A DNA stretch of 64,000 bases from Clostridium tagluense. Its GTDB lineage: Bacteria > Bacillota > Clostridia > Clostridiales > Clostridiaceae. Positions within the stretch are counted from its first letter, which is position 1. The number at the start of each line of letters is the position of its first letter. A model generated the notes under the pieces. The model saw only the letters and a list, made by a program, of their open reading frames with translations, was not told the origin of the DNA and searched no databases. This document shows positions 7,837 to 16,582 of this stretch, one piece after another. The stretch is taken from contig NZ_BHYK01000021.1 of NCBI RefSeq assembly GCF_003865095.1, positions 1-64,000 on the forward strand. The letters are read 5' to 3'. Made by a program: the position numbers and the translations under genes.

Positions 7837-8460
7837 ATGGATAAACTAATACATGAATTACATACTGCTTTTGATTTTATAAATGAGGCTCATTATAATA
7901 ATGAGTTAATACCACCCATAATCACAGTCCAAGCTAATCCAAATAAGAAAAAGATAATATATGGTTGGTGTTCTTGTTTACCTAGATGGATAAGAAAAAT
8001 CAATGAAATAGACCAACATTTCTATGAAATTAATATAACATCTAATCGTTTGGATAGCCCATATGAAGAGGTAATAGAAACTTTGATTCATGAGGTTGTT
8101 CATTTGGCAAATAATCAACATAACATTGAGGATTGCAATTCTCATTCTCAAAAGCATAATGAACATTTTAAAACAGAAGCAGAAAGAATTGGATTAATTG
8201 TTGAAAAGGCAGGCCGAACAGGGTATTCACAAACTTCATTAAGTGATAATTTATTGGCAGAAATACAAGAAATGGGTTTGGATGAAGAAGCTTTTAATAT
8301 TAAACGTATAGAAGAATTCAAAGATGCTAAACTAAAACCAAGAAAACCTACTTTTAAGTACAAATGCCCAAAGTGTAGTAAGGAACTCAAATCCATTGAA
8401 GAAAAATTAATTGTAAAATGTATGGATTGTGATTGTGAATATATTAAAATAAGCAAGTAA
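7837..8460 (+). CDS. SprT-like zinc metalloprotease
   Basis: 207 residues with the SprT/Spartan layout: helices, then the zinc-binding HEVVH (His85, Glu86, His89), a further His in the HNEHF segment about 20 residues later, and a C-terminal zinc ribbon (CPKCSK...CMDCDC). Spartan-type proteases cut proteins crosslinked to DNA; bacterial and phage SprT proteins are less studied. It could clear DNA-protein adducts during replication. Ribosome site AAAGGAG; family assignment is good, substrate unknown. Confidence 0.8.
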   Translation: MDKLIHELHTAFDFINEAHYNNELIPPIITVQANPNKKKIIYGWCSCLPRWIRKINEIDQHFYEINITSNRLDSPYEEVIETLIHEVVHLANNQHNIEDCNSHSQKHNEHFKTEAERIGLIVEKAGRTGYSQTSLSDNLLAEIQEMGLDEEAFNIKRIEEFKDAKLKPRKPTFKYKCPKCSKELKSIEEKLIVKCMDCDCEYIKISK

Positions 8461-8493
8461 TACATAAAAAATAAATATTATAGGAGGATTATA

Positions 8494-8895
8494 ATGAAAT
8501 TAACTTGGAGAGAAGTATTTGATTCCCATAAAATGTTTCCGTCAGATTATCTTACATGTGTAAAAAAAGCAATGGAAGTAAATTATGATTACATAGCATT
8601 TAATGGTAGGGTATGTAGTGTTAAGGATTCAATTGAGGATTTTATTTGCATGGTAGAAGATTTGGATATTCCAGTTATTAAAGATTATGATAAGGAGCAA
8701 GATGGAGATAACGATAGTAAGTTATTAATGAATAATACTGAGATATATGAAGTAGAAAGTATGATATGTTTAACTAGTAGAGAAATCACAAAACTACAAT
8801 TATTTATTAACCCTATAAGCACCGAAATATTTAGATACTTTGAGAATGAAAAATGTTTTAAAGTGGATGCTAATTATAGATATGAAGCATATTAA
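8494..8895 (+). CDS. hypothetical protein (133 aa)
   Basis: Begins KLTWREVFDSHK and contains a YDYIAFNGRV strand, a weak echo of the small DUF2829-like proteins at 1505 and 5820. The C-terminal half is unrelated. Good AGGAGG site. Last gene before the NAD-module promoter. Confidence 0.5.
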   Translation: MKLTWREVFDSHKMFPSDYLTCVKKAMEVNYDYIAFNGRVCSVKDSIEDFICMVEDLDIPVIKDYDKEQDGDNDSKLLMNNTEIYEVESMICLTSREITKLQLFINPISTEIFRYFENEKCFKVDANYRYEAY

Positions 8896-8922
8896 ATAAA
8901 AATAAAATGAAATTAAAAAGAC

Positions 8923-8951
8923 TTGACAGGAACAATACATCGTGGTATAGT
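8923..8951 (+). promoter_or_regulatory. sigma-A promoter of the NAD module
   Basis: TTGACA at 8923-8928, 17-bp spacer, extended -10 TGG-TATAGT (8946-8951). Start expected near 8958. The leader carries an AATTATAAAA motif at 8977-8986, so here the motif lies inside the transcript rather than upstream of the -35. It drives the PRPP-synthetase-like gene and the closely packed NAD genes after it. Confidence 0.75.
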
Positions 8952-9011
8952 AGTGGAGTAGCAAGTAATAAAACATAATTATAAAATAAACCTACATAGA
9001 AGGAGCAAATT

Positions 9012-9812
9012 ATGATATATTTAAATAATAAATTAGTTGAAACTAAACAATTTCCAAATGGCGAAACTCTAATTGATTCAAATAGGTTAAATATTTTAAA
9101 GAACAATTCAATTATTTTAAAGTTTGAAAATGATATGGACTTAATGAATCTTATGTTCTTAACAAAACATTTAGATAATACCTCAGTAAAAAGCGAATTA
9201 GTAATTCTATATATGCCTTATAGCCGAATGGATAGAACAGAGGGTCAAACAGTGTTCACCTTAAAATATGTGTGTGATTTAATTAATAATTTAAATTTTG
9301 ATAGAGTTGTAATTAGTGAACCTCATTCAGATGTTTGTGTTGCATTATTAAATAGAGTAAAAGTTTTTAACACCTCTTCCTATATTGCAGAAAAATTAAT
9401 GAAAGATTTAAACTTTGGAGAAAATGATTATCTATTTTATCCCGATGGAGGGGCTTTGAAACGCTACTCAAAACAAATAAAATATGATAGGATATTAACT
9501 GCAAATAAAGAAAGAGATTTTTCTACAGGAAGAATAAAAAAATTAACAATTGAAGGAACAGTCCCTACACTAAATTCATTCCGTGTGGTAATAGTAGACG
9601 ATTTATGTAGTAAAGGTGGTACATTTATGCTAAGTGCTGAGAAGTTAAAAGAACTTGGAGCAACTGATATTTACCTTGTAGTTACTCATTGTGAAGATAC
9701 TATATTTGAAGGTGAATTATTAACTACAGATTTGATAAAAAAGATTTATACAACAGATAGTATACTTACTAAATCACATGAAAAAATTCAAGTTGTGAAA
9801 GGATTGATATAA
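9012..9812 (+). CDS. phage PRPP-synthetase family enzyme (Prs or Adps)
   Basis: Ribose-phosphate pyrophosphokinase family, 266 aa, shorter than bacterial Prs (~315). Signs: YMPYSRMDRTEGQ (counterpart of PYARQDR), VISEPHSD, and the phosphate-binding loop VDDLCSKGGT with Asp196-Asp197 and Gly202-Gly203-Thr204. Classical Prs makes PRPP from ribose-5-phosphate and ATP. In the phage NARP1 pathway a relative (Adps) instead pyrophosphorylates ADP-ribose, allowing NAD to be rebuilt. The DDLCSKGGT form is the phage type I remember, but sequence alone does not tell which substrate is used. First gene of the NAD module; its stop is followed directly by the nicotinamidase ATG. Confidence 0.85.
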   Translation: MIYLNNKLVETKQFPNGETLIDSNRLNILKNNSIILKFENDMDLMNLMFLTKHLDNTSVKSELVILYMPYSRMDRTEGQTVFTLKYVCDLINNLNFDRVVISEPHSDVCVALLNRVKVFNTSSYIAEKLMKDLNFGENDYLFYPDGGALKRYSKQIKYDRILTANKERDFSTGRIKKLTIEGTVPTLNSFRVVIVDDLCSKGGTFMLSAEKLKELGATDIYLVVTHCEDTIFEGELLTTDLIKKIYTTDSILTKSHEKIQVVKGLI

Positions 9813-10364
9813 ATGAAGTTGTTATTAGTTGTTGACTACCAAAATGACTTTGTAGTGGGCAGTTTAGGTTTTCTAAGAGCTATAGAAATAGAAAATAATA
9901 TATATCAGAAAGTTAAAGAATATCAGAAGAATAAAGATTATGTAATGTTTACATATGATACGCACCATGAGGATTATCTTGCCACTAGAGAAGGAAAACA
10001 TTTACCAGTTATACATTGTATGAAAGGTACATTTGGACATAAATTATATGGTAAATTACAGAAATTTATAAATTTAGACCAGTCTGCAAGTTATGGAGAC
10101 CATGTGAATAAGAGTACCTTCGCATTAGGACAAAATATTTTTAAATTAATAAAAGATATTAATATTGATGAAATTGAGATAATAGGAATTGTAACAGATA
10201 AATGTGTAATCAGTAATGCAATATCATTTCAAACTGCTTTTCCTAATGCAGAAATAACAATTGATGCTTCTTGTTGTGCAAGTAATGATGATGATTTACA
10301 TGAAAAGGCTTTAGATATTATGGAATCTTTACAAATGAAAATAATTAATCGGGAGGCAAAATAA
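9813..10364 (+). CDS. pncA: nicotinamidase (isochorismatase family)
   Basis: Hydrolyses nicotinamide to nicotinic acid and ammonia. 183 aa, usual for the family. The catalytic triad is readable: Asp8 in VVDYQNDF, Lys100 in VNKSTF, Cys131 in TDKCV; metal ligands are in YDTHHEDY (Asp49, His51). The gene abuts its neighbours on both sides, showing operon translation. With the transferase at 10366, adenylyltransferase at 55188 and NAD synthetase at 13294 it gives a complete deamido (Preiss-Handler) salvage route from nicotinamide, the product released by NAD-cleaving defences. Confidence 0.87.
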   Translation: MKLLLVVDYQNDFVVGSLGFLRAIEIENNIYQKVKEYQKNKDYVMFTYDTHHEDYLATREGKHLPVIHCMKGTFGHKLYGKLQKFINLDQSASYGDHVNKSTFALGQNIFKLIKDINIDEIEIIGIVTDKCVISNAISFQTAFPNAEITIDASCCASNDDDLHEKALDIMESLQMKIINREAK

Positions 10365-10365
10365 T

Positions 10366-12087
10366 ATGAAAAATACAAACCCAATGTTATTAACGGATTT
10401 CTATAAAACTATTCATCATAAATGCTATGCTGATGGAATGACTAAATTAGTATCCTATTGGACTCCAAGAATGACTAGAACAAAGGAGAATGAAGTTGTT
10501 ATGTTTGGACTTCAAGGATTTATAAAGAAATATCTAATAGATTATTTCAATGATAATTTCTTTAATCTTCCAAAAGCACAAGTCATAGCGGATTATAAAA
10601 GAGTTATAAGTTATTCAATGGGAGCAGAACATGCAGATACTTTACATATTGAAAGATTACATGATTTAGGATATCTACCGATAGAAATAAATGCAGTAGA
10701 AGAGGGTACACTAGTTCCAATTAAAGTTCCGATGTTCTCTATTACAAATACTCATGATGATTTTGCATGGCTAGTTAATTATTTAGAGACAATTATTTCG
10801 TGTCATGTATGGCTACCAATCACATCTGCAACTACAGGACATGCATTCAGAAAAATCATGAATAAATATTATGAGAAAACAGTTGTTGATGGAAATGTTG
10901 AAATGAGTTGCGGTGATTTTAGCATGAGAGGAATGTCTTGCTTAGAATCTGCTGAAAGTAGTAGTAGCGGTCATTTATTATCTTTCAAAGGTTCTGCTAC
11001 AATTCCTGCCATCCTCTACCTAGAAAAATATTATAATTGTGAATTAGGTAAAGATATAATTGGTCTAGGAACTCCTTCCACAGAACATAGTGTTATGTGC
11101 TCTTATGGTAGATGGGCAGAAATAGACGGATATAAAAGGTTGATTAATGAAGTATATCCTAATGGCATATTAAGTATAGTTTCTGACACTTATGATTATT
11201 GGAGTTTAATAGAACATACTTTGCCTATACTAAAAGATGATATACTAAAGAGAGATGGTAAAATAGTTATCCGTGGAGATAGTGGAGACCCTGTGAAAAT
11301 AATATGTGGAAGTTGTGAAATTACTGATTTAGAGAATGATAAATACTGTAAAACTCTTGAAGAGTGTAAAAGATATATGAAAGACTGCTTAGTCGAGGAA
11401 ATAAGTAATGATACTCCACATGGAGAATGTGGTTCTGATGAAAATACAGGAATATTTAAGTTTCAAGGAAAGTATTATGAAATGATTATTGACCTTGAGT
11501 GGAATAGATATGATAAACAGTATTACTATATAGATAGAAGTAGTATAAAATCATGTAAAGAAGTTGAATTAACACTTGAGCAAAAGGGCACAGTTGAAGC
11601 TTTATGGGATTTATTTGGAGGTACTATCAATGCTAAGGGGTATAAGGTGTTAGATAGTCATATAGGTTGTGTATATGGAGATAGTATTACATTAGATAGA
11701 GCAGAAGATATATGTGGTCAATTAACACGTAAAGGATTTGCAACTAATAACGTTGTGCTTGGCATAGGGAGTTTTACCTATAACATGGTATCCCGTGACA
11801 CTTATGGTTTCTGTCTCAAAGGAACTCATGCAGTAATTAATGGTAAAGAGGTTCAAATATTTAAAGACCCAAAAAGCGATAGTGGGAATTTTAAAAAGAG
11901 TCAAAAGGGAATGTGTGTGGTTTTTAAAGACGAAAACAATATAATATCATGCAAAGACGAATTAACTATTAACCAAGCAAAAAATTACGAAGGAAATTTA
12001 TTGAAAGTAATATTTGAAAATGGTGAAATGAAAAGTGAATGTAGTTTGGAAGAGATTAGAAACAAATTAAACGGTGGAAATAATTGA
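10366..12087 (+). CDS. nicotinamide/nicotinate phosphoribosyltransferase (NAMPT family)
   Basis: 573 aa NAMPT-type enzyme. Conserved blocks: DFSMRGMS (human F193/R196 region), LLSFKGSAT, TEHSVM, VSDTYDYW, RGDSGDP at 303-309, YGDSITL, and LGIGSFTYNMVSRDT. Human NAMPT is ~491 aa; the extra length is mainly an insertion of about 80 residues just after RGDSGDP. The position matching human Asp219 (FKGTDT), which holds the amide of nicotinamide, is Ala211 here (FKGSAT), hinting at nicotinic acid as substrate, in line with the adjacent nicotinamidase. It could alternatively be a Namat-type transferase using ADPR-pyrophosphate. Ribosome site CGGGAGG; the 3' end overlaps a homing endonuclease gene. 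Confidence 0.85.
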   Translation: MKNTNPMLLTDFYKTIHHKCYADGMTKLVSYWTPRMTRTKENEVVMFGLQGFIKKYLIDYFNDNFFNLPKAQVIADYKRVISYSMGAEHADTLHIERLHDLGYLPIEINAVEEGTLVPIKVPMFSITNTHDDFAWLVNYLETIISCHVWLPITSATTGHAFRKIMNKYYEKTVVDGNVEMSCGDFSMRGMSCLESAESSSSGHLLSFKGSATIPAILYLEKYYNCELGKDIIGLGTPSTEHSVMCSYGRWAEIDGYKRLINEVYPNGILSIVSDTYDYWSLIEHTLPILKDDILKRDGKIVIRGDSGDPVKIICGSCEITDLENDKYCKTLEECKRYMKDCLVEEISNDTPHGECGSDENTGIFKFQGKYYEMIIDLEWNRYDKQYYYIDRSSIKSCKEVELTLEQKGTVEALWDLFGGTINAKGYKVLDSHIGCVYGDSITLDRAEDICGQLTRKGFATNNVVLGIGSFTYNMVSRDTYGFCLKGTHAVINGKEVQIFKDPKSDSGNFKKSQKGMCVVFKDENNIISCKDELTINQAKNYEGNLLKVIFENGEMKSECSLEEIRNKLNGGNN

Positions 12088-12872
12088 TAGAAGATAGAAA
12101 GATAGAAATATGGAAAGATATAAAAGGCTATAAAGGAGTATACCAAATATCTAATTGTGGAAATATTAGGTCTTTAGACAGAATGACTGTAAATTCTTTG
12201 GGTGTACATAGAAAAGAAAAGGGAGTGCTAAAAAAGTTAAGATTAGGCAAACAAGGATATTTATATACTAGCTTGTGGAATCATCAAAAAACTAAAACTG
12301 TCAAACCCCACAGATTAGTAGCTTTATATTTTATTGATTTAATAGAGGGAAAAGATATAGTAAATCATAAAGATGGAGATAAACAGAACAACCATGTAGA
12401 CAACTTAGAATGGGTAACAACTCTGGAAAACGCAAGGCATGCCCATGAGACAGGCTTGTCTCCTTCACAAAAAGGGGAACATAATGCTTTTCATACGTTG
12501 ACAGAACAAGAGGCTATTGAGGTATATAAACTAGCACATAGAGGAATTTTTTCACAGAAGGAGATTTCAAAAATGTATAATATCACGAGTAGCAATGTTT
12601 CAGCAATAAAAAGAGGATGTTCATGGAATGAATCCATAACTATTATTAATCAAGAACCTAAAAAAAGAGTTAGCAGTGGCAGAATTTATATTGATGTATA
12701 TAATTTAGAAAACAATCTGTTGAAAAGGTTTGATGGCCTTGTGGCTATGGAACAGGAATCAGAAGCAGTTTTAGGGGTAAAGTTGAATAAAAAAACAGTA
12801 AGTCGATTAAAGGCAACAAAGACTAAGTATAAAGACTTTTATATAATAAAAAACAAAAAAATAGTAATATAA
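12084..12872 (+). CDS. HNH homing endonuclease (NUMOD4-HNH)
   Basis: Starts at TTG within TTGA, overlapping the stop of the transferase gene by four bases. N-terminus EIWKDIKGYKGVYQISNCG is a NUMOD4 domain; residues ~75-125 form the HNH core (NHKDGDKQNNHVDNLEWV then NARHAHETG); ~140-180 is a helix-turn-helix (SQKEISKMYNITSSNVSAI) typical of the DNA-binding part. Such enzymes cut unoccupied target sites and spread by repair. It is free-standing, not in an intron: the genes on both sides are intact. It interrupts the otherwise metabolic NAD module, so it is probably a selfish insertion. Confidence 0.88.
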   Translation: MIEDRKIEIWKDIKGYKGVYQISNCGNIRSLDRMTVNSLGVHRKEKGVLKKLRLGKQGYLYTSLWNHQKTKTVKPHRLVALYFIDLIEGKDIVNHKDGDKQNNHVDNLEWVTTLENARHAHETGLSPSQKGEHNAFHTLTEQEAIEVYKLAHRGIFSQKEISKMYNITSSNVSAIKRGCSWNESITIINQEPKKRVSSGRIYIDVYNLENNLLKRFDGLVAMEQESEAVLGVKLNKKTVSRLKATKTKYKDFYIIKNKKIVI

Positions 12873-12890
12873 GATATTGAAGGAGTTAAT

Positions 12891-13292
12891 ATGGATTTTT
12901 ACCTAAATACAGAAAATACATATAACCGATTAAAAAACGAATATAAAACACATAGAAAAATAATTATAGCCTACGATTTTGACGGAACTGTTTTTGACTA
13001 TCACGGAGAAGGTCGCACTTTTGATAATGTTATTTCCTTACTACAAAGGTGGAAAAATCATGCTCACTTCATTGTGTACACAGTTTCGGGTAAGGAACGG
13101 CATGAACCAATTAAAACGTATTTGAGAGCCAATAGTATACCCTTTGATTCTATAAATGAAAATATTAAAGGGTTGAACATTCCGAGTGGTGGTAAACTTT
13201 ACTATAATGTACTACTAGATGATAGAGCCTCATTACGAGAAACATACAATATATTACTAAAATTAATAGACGAGATTGAAAGGGGATTATAA
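12891..13292 (+). CDS. HAD-family phosphatase-like protein
   Basis: 133 aa with the HAD nucleophile motif AYDFDGTVFD (Asp29, Asp31) and the late acidic motif LLDDRAS; the cap domain is absent. Similar small phage HAD proteins are often annotated as phosphatases acting on nucleotides or 5'/3' ends. Its place inside the NAD module, 1 bp before the NadE start, suggests a role with nicotinamide or ribose nucleotides, but the substrate cannot be read. Ribosome site GAAGGAG. Confidence 0.7.
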   Translation: MDFYLNTENTYNRLKNEYKTHRKIIIAYDFDGTVFDYHGEGRTFDNVISLLQRWKNHAHFIVYTVSGKERHEPIKTYLRANSIPFDSINENIKGLNIPSGGKLYYNVLLDDRASLRETYNILLKLIDEIERGL

Positions 13293-13293
13293 A

Positions 13294-14052
13294 ATGAAAA
13301 AAGATTTTAATGTAGCAATGGAAACTAAAAAAGTGATTGAATGGATACAGGTATATTTTAAAAATAATAAATCTGCAAAGGGGGCAATTTTGGGTATCAG
13401 TGGTGGTAAGGATTCTACAGTAGTAAGTGCATTATTGGTAGAGGCTTTAGGTAAAGACAGAGTATATGGAGTATTACTGCCCAATGGTGTTCAAAAGGAT
13501 ATTTCAGATAGTTTAAAAGTTGTAAAAGATTTGGATATTAAATATTCAATTGTAAATATAGCAGATTCTTTTAATGGATTAGTTGATAATATTCAAGAAT
13601 TCCAATACTTATCAGACCAATCTTTAATAAATATAGCCCCTAGAATACGAATGGCTACATTATATGCAATAGGTCAAACATTAGGATATAGAGTTTGTGG
13701 AACAGGAAATAAGTCAGAGTCATATGTCGGCTACACAACAAAATTTGGGGATTCAAGTTCAGATTTTAACCCTATTTCAGACTTTGATACAGAGGAAGTT
13801 ATAGCTATTGGAGATTACTTAGGAATAAGCCATAACTTAGTGCATAAAATCCCTAGTGATGGTTTATGTGCAAAGTCAGATGAAGAAAATTTAGGTTTTA
13901 CTTATCATCAACTAAATGAATACATGGATAATGGTACATGTGGTGATAAAAAAATAGATATGGATATATTTTGGAAACATGAGGCTAGTCTTCATAAGTT
14001 CAATCCAATTCCAACATTCAAAAAAATAATTATACAAAAAGGAGATAGATAA
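13294..14052 (+). CDS. nadE: NH3-dependent NAD synthetase
   Basis: Converts nicotinate adenine dinucleotide to NAD with ATP and ammonia. 252 aa from the ATG behind AAGGGG; a TTG six codons earlier overlaps the previous gene. Shows the PP-loop SGGKDS at 36-41, GNKSE, and the C-terminal KIPSDGLCAKSDEENLGFTY. It lacks the N-terminal glutaminase domain, so free ammonia is used, which the adjacent nicotinamidase releases. Presence of NadE implies that the phage route runs through deamido intermediates. High confidence in the family. Confidence 0.92.
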   Translation: MKKDFNVAMETKKVIEWIQVYFKNNKSAKGAILGISGGKDSTVVSALLVEALGKDRVYGVLLPNGVQKDISDSLKVVKDLDIKYSIVNIADSFNGLVDNIQEFQYLSDQSLINIAPRIRMATLYAIGQTLGYRVCGTGNKSESYVGYTTKFGDSSSDFNPISDFDTEEVIAIGDYLGISHNLVHKIPSDGLCAKSDEENLGFTYHQLNEYMDNGTCGDKKIDMDIFWKHEASLHKFNPIPTFKKIIIQKGDR

Positions 14053-14053
14053 A

Positions 14054-15283
14054 ATGATAGGAAAAGAATTAAGTTATGAGGAAGTTAATCAATTAGCAGA
14101 AGGTACTAAAGTTTGGCATTATAATAAGCAAGTGCCTATAGGAAATCTTAGAAAAGTGTTGTTAACTTATAAAGGATTTAAAAGAGTATTAAAAAATGAT
14201 TATAACGATAATTGCTTTATTTTAGAAGGATTAGAGGATTATACTAATTGTAATTGTCATACATATGAAGTAATAGAGGAAGTAGGCACTACTAAAGAAT
14301 TAAGTAATAAAACAGATAAAACCACTGGAATGAAAGGTAAACTATTAAGCTTTGAGGAACTTAACCAATTAGAAAATGGAACTAAAGTTTGGCATACAAA
14401 TGATATGACTGAGGGAGAAGTAAGAGAAATTAAGTTTAATTATAATGGATATGCAAAGGTATTAAAAAGTAACAAGAATTGGTTTTGTAGTATCACTACA
14501 CTAGCTGAGTATAATAAGATAAACGGTAATACATATAAAATATTGGGAAAAACAGAACAATGTACAAACAAAAATGATAAAACAGAGGAGACTGTAAATA
14601 TGAGAGGCAAATTACTAACTGTTAGGGAATCAGAAGTTTTAGGGATGAAAGTGTTATTGGTCTATAAAGAATATGAAGTTATAGCTACAGTGGGGTTTGG
14701 TAAATATTATAGTTGTGAGGGAGATAAATGTGGATATGAGAAGAAATATTCCTTTAGATTTAAGGAATCTGCCCCAAGTGGTACTACATGGGATAATATT
14801 GAGACAAATGCCTTTGTTTATGAACTATTAGAAGATACAAAAGTAGAAGAAGCAAAAGAAACTACACAGATTAAAGGAATACATAAAAGTAAAGCTCAAA
14901 AGAAAATTGATGTATTAAAAGGTAAAATTGTTGAATTGGAAGAAATTGATAGAAATAGAAATGCTAAAGAAGATATAGGATTCTACATATTAAACCAAAC
15001 AGAAGAGGCTAATGGCACAAAATTATTAGATATAAATGAAGCAACTTTAAAAGTACATGTGAAAAAAGAACATGAGTTTATGATAAAATATAGAAGAGAA
15101 GGCTATAAAATAATTTGTGAGTTTTATCTAAATAACAAATGTAATGGGATTAAGGGGATTGGTATAGCTAGGTGTTTAGAAGAGGATAGCTTAAACTATC
15201 GTGAGGGAATATGTCTAGCTGAATTGAGAGCTAGAAGTGATTTCTATGCTAAAGTAGCTAAAAATTTAGCTGAGAGTCTATAA
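14054..15283 (+). CDS. protein with tandem repeats of a small domain (409 aa)
   Basis: Two clear copies of a ~75-residue domain: residues 1-80 (LSYEEVNQLAEGTKVWH...) and ~93-170 (LSFEELNQLENGTKVWH...), each with a strand ending in VLK and a closing Y..I; a third diverged unit begins around 179 (GKLLTVRESEVLGMKVLLVY). The last ~130 residues, after a Lys-rich linker, are a different alpha/beta domain. The repeat unit recalls small single-domain phage proteins. Not recognised by name. It directly follows NadE and ends the operon before a promoter. Confidence 0.6.
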   Translation: MIGKELSYEEVNQLAEGTKVWHYNKQVPIGNLRKVLLTYKGFKRVLKNDYNDNCFILEGLEDYTNCNCHTYEVIEEVGTTKELSNKTDKTTGMKGKLLSFEELNQLENGTKVWHTNDMTEGEVREIKFNYNGYAKVLKSNKNWFCSITTLAEYNKINGNTYKILGKTEQCTNKNDKTEETVNMRGKLLTVRESEVLGMKVLLVYKEYEVIATVGFGKYYSCEGDKCGYEKKYSFRFKESAPSGTTWDNIETNAFVYELLEDTKVEEAKETTQIKGIHKSKAQKKIDVLKGKIVELEEIDRNRNAKEDIGFYILNQTEEANGTKLLDINEATLKVHVKKEHEFMIKYRREGYKIICEFYLNNKCNGIKGIGIARCLEEDSLNYREGICLAELRARSDFYAKVAKNLAESL

Positions 15284-15302
15284 TTAAACAGTAATAAAGA
15301 GT

Positions 15303-15343
15303 AATTATAAAATGGTTGACAATAACTTAATGTGTGGTATACT
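15303..15343 (+). promoter_or_regulatory. sigma-A promoter with AATTATAAAA box
   Basis: Box 15303-15312, TTGACA 15316-15321, 16-bp spacer, extended -10 TGG-TATACT (15338-15343). Serves the gene at 15396 and probably the TerF-like/RecU block. Confidence 0.8.
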
Positions 15344-15395
15344 ATAGAAAGTAGAGAAGTTGTCAGCCAAAATAATTACGAAGGTGGTCATTAAT

Positions 15396-15659
15396 ATGAG
15401 CGTTAACCAAATTAAACTTAAAACAATTGAAGAAATGATACTTAATGGGCAAAAAACAGACTATATAACTTTTTGTAAAAGCAAAGATGGACATGTAACT
15501 GTTTCATTTTTAGAATCAAATTCAGAAGAGGATATTGTAGGTGTGGGTAAAGTTAAATATAACAGTTTATCAAAAGATGTTCGTAAAAAATGTTTTGAGT
15601 TAGCAAATGAACTGGCAAGAATTGATTATTATGATAAAAAATTTGGAAAGAATATTTAA
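15396..15659 (+). CDS. hypothetical protein (87 aa)
   Basis: The ATG at 15396 follows GAAGGTGG with 8-nt spacing; a reading frame reaching back to 15360 has no ribosome site and would begin at the transcription start. Soluble, charged, not recognised. Confidence 0.55.
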   Translation: MSVNQIKLKTIEEMILNGQKTDYITFCKSKDGHVTVSFLESNSEEDIVGVGKVKYNSLSKDVRKKCFELANELARIDYYDKKFGKNI

Positions 15660-15777
15660 ATATGAGTTTCATATATATTATAATACATACGTTCACATAA
15701 TGTAAAGAATATAGGAGAACAAATTTTAATTTTATGCGGTATAAATAAACTATACTAAAAAATGGGGAGATTGATTA

Positions 15778-16536
15778 ATGATGGGAATATTCGATATGTT
15801 TAAGAAAAAAGAAACTAAGCAAGAGACAGCATGTAATAGTATAGCTACTTCAATGGATAGTAATGTAGGTACTTCAAAAATAGATTTAAGAAAACAAACT
15901 TTTAAAATATCACTAGAAAAGAAATCCATGCAAAACACAGTAGCTAGAGTTTCATTAATAATTGATGAATCATATTCTATGCAAGATTTGTATAATGATG
16001 GAACAATTCAAGAAACCATAGAAAGATTATTACCCGTAGCAATTAAATTAGATGATAATAGCGAATTAGATGTATGGACATTTAACAATCATTTTAAAAG
16101 AATGAAACCCATTAAAGAAACAGACTTTAAAGGATATGTAGATAATGTACTAATGAAAGATATTAGTTGGGGAGGCACTAGTTATGCCCCTGTAATTAAG
16201 GATATTGTTAAAAAATACATAAAAGAAGAACCCTCTAATATACCTACCTTTGTAATTTTCATTACAGATGGTGAAAATAATGACAGAGAACAGGCAAAAC
16301 AAGCTATAATTGAAGCCTCAAATCATAATATATTTTGGCAATTTATAGGGATTGGGAATGAAAGTTTTAGATTCTTAAGTGAATTAGATACTATGCAAGG
16401 CAGAAAAGTTGATAATGCTAATTTCTTTAAATTAAAAGATATGAGTAAAATATCAGATGAAAAATTATATGATATGTCTATGAATGAATATCCATCATGG
16501 GAGAAAGAAGCAAAAAAATTAGGAATCATTAAATAA
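15778..16536 (+). CDS. VWA-domain protein (TerF/TerY-like)
   Basis: 252 aa. Contains a metal-ion-dependent adhesion site: IDESYS (Asp63, Ser65, Ser67), the GGTSY threonine and the ITDGEN aspartate, in the order of a von Willebrand A domain. The C-terminal NEYPSWEKEAKKLGI tail recalls stand-alone TerF-type proteins of tellurite-resistance/phage-inhibition loci. No other ter gene is nearby. It should bind a partner through Mg; the partner is unknown. Ribosome site GGGGAG; a second ATG follows immediately. Confidence 0.75.
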   Translation: MMGIFDMFKKKETKQETACNSIATSMDSNVGTSKIDLRKQTFKISLEKKSMQNTVARVSLIIDESYSMQDLYNDGTIQETIERLLPVAIKLDDNSELDVWTFNNHFKRMKPIKETDFKGYVDNVLMKDISWGGTSYAPVIKDIVKKYIKEEPSNIPTFVIFITDGENNDREQAKQAIIEASNHNIFWQFIGIGNESFRFLSELDTMQGRKVDNANFFKLKDMSKISDEKLYDMSMNEYPSWEKEAKKLGIIK

Positions 16537-16582
16537 ATTACATAAAAAATAAATATATAATACAAATTAGGAGGTCTTTCAC

